DNA from: Gigaspora margarita | Taxonomy: Eukaryota > Glomeromycota > Glomeromycetes > Diversisporales > Gigasporaceae | Assembly (NCBI GenBank): GCA_009809945.1 | Contig: WTPW01000193.1 | Span: forward strand, 398,611 to 462,610 | DNA: 64,000 nucleotides | Direction of reading: 5' to 3' | In this document: positions 59,308 through 64,000 of the stretch, piece by piece | How positions within the stretch are numbered: position 1 is the stretch's first letter | Layout: every line of letters starts with the position of its first letter | Program-made: the position numbers and the translations under genes | The notes under the pieces: model-generated | Databases searched by the model: none | Seen by the model: the letters and a program-made list of their open reading frames with translations, nothing else | Told to the model about the DNA's origin: nothing

Positions 59308-60523
59308 TATAGTTATTGTTTTTATTCTTTTAATTAGTTCAAAAAATTAATAATAAAATATTAAAATAAGCTTTAAATAGTAAAAATATATATATTATTA
59401 AATATTTAAAAAACTATTCATATGAATTTTGTAGACAAGCCTCTCTAAATACAATCTCTATAAATGCAATACCTCTCTAAACGCATGGTCTTGTTGTGGC
59501 TTTACTATATATGTACTTATAAATTTTTAGCTTCCTAAATACAATATTTTCTAAATACAAGATTTTTTGTTTTCTATATATAGTGCATTTATTGTTGATT
59601 GCACTTTGATGATAATAGCTAAAACTAATAATCACTCACATGAAATATTTATTATTAAGACCAGAAATAAAATAAATTAAATAGATACATACCATTGAAC
59701 TAGTTTTATTAGAAACTATAATATACTAATTAAATTCTAAAAGTAGCTTATACTAAAATAAAATAATAATTAAAAATAAAATATATTAGAATTAATACTC
59801 TAGCTTAAATTTAATAAAATTAACTATAATGTTAGTTAGTTTGATTTTATAATATATCATAAAATAATATATTTATAATTATATATAGTAACTATACCAA
59901 TTTAATTTGCTATAAAGATGATTATATAATAAAAATATTTTTTAATATATAGAACATATAACAGATAAATATACTTAATTATTCAACTACCTACTACTTA
60001 TTTATACATATAATTTATTTACTATTTTATAATTTTTTTTTTACTATAAATTTTCAATGAACATTTTGAACAATTAATAAAATAAAATTTTATTAAAATT
60101 ATAAAAACAAAATAAATATTTATTCTCAAAAGCTTATACTTTTCCTGTTATTTACTATACTTTTTTTAAATAATAAATTTTTTGTACTTCTCTTATCTTG
60201 TAAAAATAAGCTTCTTCTTTTTTATTATTTCTATTCTTGGTGTTCTAGTACTTGTTTGTTCAGTTTTAATAATTTCTGGTCCAAATTATAGTATTTGTTT
60301 ATATATTTAAACAAAAAAATAAATAAAATAATATATATATATTTATCTTATTATTATTATTGCCATTATATTATTATTTATTTTACTTCTTTTCTTATTT
60401 GTAAAACTGACTGCTATAACTTTGTACAAATAACTAGAAACTTTTTATTTACCATTAGAAATAATGATAACTTTATAACTATTGTTATATTACAATTATT
60501 ATTATTCTTATTATTATAGAACA
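59308..60523. other. AT-rich stretch, one pogo-like end
   Basis: At ~59432..59495, 'caagcctctctaaatacaat' and 'acctctctaaacgc' resemble a pogo-type TIR, but no opposite end was found. The rest is AT-rich and without genes. Confidence 0.4.
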
Positions 60524-60677
60524 GATAAAACCTGAGTTACAAAATAGTAAAATCTGCTTTATAGATCAGGTTAGAGTAAAATCTATGATTTATTATATTT
60601 TTTATTATACAAAAGCAAATTTTATCCTTACATGATGATCATAGCAGATTTTAATATTTCACAACTCAGGTTTCACT
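60524..60677. mobile_element. MITE with ~35-bp TIRs, 154 bp
   Basis: Left end ataaaacctgagttacaaaa then 'tagtaaaatctgct'. The right end is complementary ('agcagattttaatatttcac' then 'aactcaggtttca'). It lies in ATT-rich simple repeats. Confidence 0.7.
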
Positions 60678-61152
60678 TTATTATATTATTATTGTTGTTG
60701 TTGTATTGTTATTGTATTATTATTTCTATTACTACAATAGAAATTTGCTTAAAGTAGCTTTGATAATAAACATGTATTATTGTAAAAAAAACAAAAAAAA
60801 TAAGTAAAAGTAAAAGTGTATGCCATGCAATATATAGCCTATAACATAATATCAAAAAATCAATTCATAAGACAAATTTGACAATCCAATTGAATATATG
60901 CAGAAAACTAATCTACAAGAAGACTGCGTAAAAGTAAATTATCGTTAAGGAACTATTAGGATGTTCTTGTATTAAATACCTACTAGAGAAAGAGTGTGTT
61001 ATACCCTGTGCACTGTGAAAACATGTTCCAACTATAAGATATTTTGTTAATTTGTCTTCATCTTATATTTTTACTATTTATTATTATTAATTTTTTTTCT
61101 CATTCTTCTTTATATATATATTATATAATTAGATGGAAATTACTAATTTACA

Positions 61153-61468
61153 CCACAGGTGATTATTACCTGTAGTCAATTTGCCAATTAGAATTCAGAA
61201 TCAGATGTAACATGTAGATCAATTTTTGTATAACAAAAACAAAGAATTTTTTAAAAAATTGCTAAAATTGCTTCTAACCTAAAATTTTGTCTATAAAACT
61301 ACTTTTTATTATACAAAAAAAATTTCTTGCTAAATTTTACTATATATAAAGCCCTATTCTAATCTCTAATCTTTACTCTTACTTTACTATTAAAGAGGTT
61401 TAATTTTTATTTAATAAAAATTGTTTATTTTGAGTTTGCATTGTAGATCACATGTGATAATCACCTAC
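61153..61468. mobile_element. Possible small TIR element
   Basis: 'caggtgattattacctg' (61156) faces 'gtgataatcacctacc' (61454). The interior resembles part of the 6682..7227 element ('cttctaacctaaaattttgt', 'ctataaaac'). The limits are uncertain; it abuts the FB1 end at 61469. Confidence 0.4.
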
Positions 61469-62346
61469 CAGTTATAGGACATATCATACCCGTTGATATA
61501 TGAGTATTAGTTTACCTCTTAAAAGGTTTTGCAGTCAAATTTGCCTGCAATTTTGAAAATATTTAAGGTTGTTTTAAATAAAACAACAAATAAATAATTT
61601 AGAAATTTTCTATTTTATATAATATATTATTTGAAATATATTTTACTAACTTTATTATAAAAGTTACAAATAAATAATTTAGAAATTTTCTATTTTATAT
61701 AATATATTATTTGAAATATATTTTAACTTTATTATAAAAGTTTTTTAAAATTATTAAATAATTTTTAATTAAATAAAGTTCAAAGTTTGTGTAACTTTAG
61801 AGTTTACTATTAAAATTTTTTTATATTTTCTAAAATTTTATATGTTCCTGAAGCTAAAAAAAATTTTTGCTCTTAAAACTAGTACTAATTTTTACAAGTA
61901 AATCATAAAACTTGTAATAATAAAAATTGTAATCCTTTATATAATCTATAAAAATGAATTAAGAACTATAGATCTAAAATTAATATTTAAAGAGTTTGCC
62001 AAAAAGGTTTAAAATAATTTTTTAATTAAAAAATTTTTTTGAAATTTGTATATTTTGGGCTTATAAGCAACTACAGTTTATTTTCTTATAATTTAAATAC
62101 AAATATATCAAAATTATAATCTTTATTTTCAAATATTATTGTATTAAATTTTATTTAAATATTTTAAATATTTAAAAAACTAAATAAAGAAATGTTTATA
62201 AAAAAAATTGCAGGCAAATTTGCCTGCAATTGCTTACCATTTAAGGGATAATAAAAATTATAATAAAAACATATAAATTTACTATAAACTTTAAGCCTCA
62301 CATTATTTTCAACTTACATATTAACTTTTTTCAAATTTTGCGATTA
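61469..62346. mobile_element. FB1 foldback element, truncated copy with nested insert
   Basis: Starts with the FB1 terminus cagttataggacatatcata and 'ttgatatatgagt'. After the nested element it continues with 'ttactataaactttaagcct' through 'ttttgcgattaag', then similarity ends at ~62346. The other arm is missing. Confidence 0.7.
61525..62245. mobile_element. TIR element nested in FB1, with an 81-bp tandem duplication
   Basis: The ends 'cttttgcagtcaaatttgcc' style (left, ~61533) and 'ttgcaggcaaatttgcctgc' (right, ~62211) are complementary. Inside, 61586..61666 is repeated at 61667..61744 ('caaataaataatttagaaat'). Non-coding. Confidence 0.6.
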
Positions 62347-62379
62347 AGCACATCGGCAAATTTTATATATAGATATATA

Positions 62380-62580
62380 TCGATTACTAACTGGTAAGAT
62401 ATATATCGATGATCAACACCCCTGCCGATTATTATCGATAGTGATAGTAATCGATATATATCCGGTTAATCGATATATATCTACTAGATATATATCGATT
62501 AACCAAATATATATCGATAATCAACACCCCTGCTGATTATTATCAATAGTGATAGTAATCGATATATATCTAATATGATA
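62380..62580. repeat. ATATATATCGAT dyad repeats
   Basis: 'atatatatcgat' occurs at least six times, in both orientations (it is nearly self-complementary). Two ~70-bp direct copies (62395.. and 62505..) share 'gatcaacacccctgccgatt' with small changes and 'tatcgatagtgatagtaatc'. Confidence 0.7.
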
Positions 62581-62599
62581 TCAATTAATAATTATTATA

Positions 62600-64000
62600 T
62601 TCACATAATCATGCTCGCAAGGTTTCGCAATTTATTATAAATTTTATTTTTTTATTTATTATTATATATTATATTTTAAATTAAATAATCAATATTTGCA
62701 AGATTTCGCATCTTAATATAAAAATTATTTATTTATTATTATTATATATTATATTATATTACATATTTTTATTATATATTATTATAAAAAAAAATGAAAA
62801 ACCAAAACCCCCCCCGAAAAAAAATAACAAAAAAAACAAAAATAAAAAAATAGTAATAATTTTTAACTACTTTTGCACTTCATCGCTTATATTCACTACT
62901 TCTTGCAAAGTGTCGGAAAAGTTAGAGTTGTTGTTCTTGCAAGTACCAGAAAAGTCAGATCGTTTTCTTGCAAAGTTTCGAAAAAAGTCAGGAATAAATA
63001 AAATAAAATTAAAAAAATAAGTAAAAAAAAAGAAAAACAAAAACAAAAACGTAAGCAATCTAAATAAAAAAAAACAAAGCTCCAAATCTCTATTTTCCTA
63101 AAGTAAAAGTTTGTTTCTTATAATTTAGAAATCGTTGAAGGTTTTCACAATGTACTGGAATAATAAAAAAATGAAAATTAAAGAAATAAGTAAAAAGAAA
63201 ACAACGGAATATAAGCAAACTGAATAAAAATAAAAATAAAACCCCAAATCTCCATTATATTTGCTTCTATTCGCTTCTATTCACTTATATTCACTTATTT
63301 TCGCTACTTTGTAAAAAAAAATAAAAAAACTATTCTCAGAAGTGTTAATGTTATACCACCTGTACAAACACAAGAGGAACAAGAAAAATTACCCATATGA
63401 CCCCATATGAACGCAAGAGAATGAGCAAGACCACCCTATACGAATGTAAGAGAAATGAGCAAGACCACCCCATATGAACGCAATAGAAAAAAAACAAATG
63501 GACCACCTACAAGAATACTAAAAATCTATGCAATAGCATCTACAAGAATACCAAGAGGCACGTAAAGCTATTCTACAAGAACACCAACAACGATGACACC
63601 AACGACGACATCAACTACAACACCAGCGATGGGACAACACCAATGCATTGCCTTGTGCAAGGTGTCAGAAAGTCTCTATATTTCATGCCAAAAAGTGTTT
63701 TTTTTGTAGAAATAAAATAAAAAAAATTAAAAATAATAATAAATAAAAGAAAAAAAATGATACTAAACGAAACGAAACGTAACAAAAAAAAACAAAGCGA
63801 AAATGAAAAAACAATGTAAAAGTGATAGAAGATCTAAATTATAAACAAAAAAAATAAACAAAGATCTAATCTGATCTTGTACTATGATCATTGAAACATT
63901 TCGAAACAAATCGAAACATTTTGAAAATATTAATTAAACGCGTCCTTGGTATGATTTAGGATACAGATCTATAGATCCAGCCCAATTCTAAAATATTTCG
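62600..64000 (-). mobile_element. Minisatellite-bearing element C1, copy 2 (runs off the window)
   Basis: Matches 17901..19406 in reverse complement: the 'tcttgcaaagtgtcggaaaa' units at 62890..63000 correspond to 'cactttgcaagaacacc' units there, and the 'agatctaatctgatcttgta' marker is at 63858. Extra tandem blocks, ~38 bp 'ccatatgaacgcaagagaat' (63390..63490) and 'acaagaacaccaacaacgat' (63575..63630), are specific to this copy. No clear end was found. Confidence 0.6.

Noticed and set aside
60295..60519. Tyr/Ile-rich frame
   Set aside because: Encoded by ATT/TAT simple repeats.

Overview
The window looks like one piece of a very AT-rich, repeat-saturated eukaryotic genome. I infer an arbuscular mycorrhizal fungus (Glomeromycotina, for example a Rhizophagus-type genome). 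The reasons are strong AT bias, short-intron gene structure, a Sel1-repeat gene fragment, and decayed non-LTR retrotransposons with a C-terminal RNase H. The organism is an inference. No rRNA, tRNA, CRISPR or bacterial operon structure was seen.

Only one gene looks intact: a secreted nucleoside hydrolase at 10086..11283 with one 64-nt intron. Its 3' flank (11753..12378) is repeated at the left edge of the window (1..1184), so a sister gene copy may lie just outside the window. Everything else recognisable is mobile DNA or its debris.

Layout. 1..9770 is a nest of inverted-repeat elements inserted in one another, ending in a hairpin with ~227-bp arms about 550 bp upstream of the gene. 12.6..21.3 kb holds a decayed retrotransposon RNase H fragment and a series of TIR and foldback elements (TTAA-target, TA-target and pogo-like types). 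24.5..33.2 kb is one long, decayed non-LTR retrotransposon on the minus strand, with its poly-A tail at 24534..24565. It lies next to copies of a ~350-bp tandem repeat. That repeat array continues at 33.3..34.05 kb and again at 48.39..51.17 kb. The 14.3 kb between (34050..48387) is bounded by matching terminal inverted repeats and an ATAA target duplication, so it reads as one very large inserted element. Its cargo is a Sel1 fragment, minisatellites, an assembly gap, a decayed multi-domain gene and several younger MITEs. 52.1..58.5 kb is a more complex, gene-poor stretch rich in ambiguous bases, flanked by ~180-bp inverted repeats. It ends in a very regular ~325-bp tandem array in which every unit is two palindromes. 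58.7..64 kb is again MITEs and minisatellite-bearing elements.

The genes do not form a pathway. The biology here is mainly layered insertion history: several insertions can be ordered because the uninterrupted site survives on the other arm of a palindrome or in another copy of a repeat.
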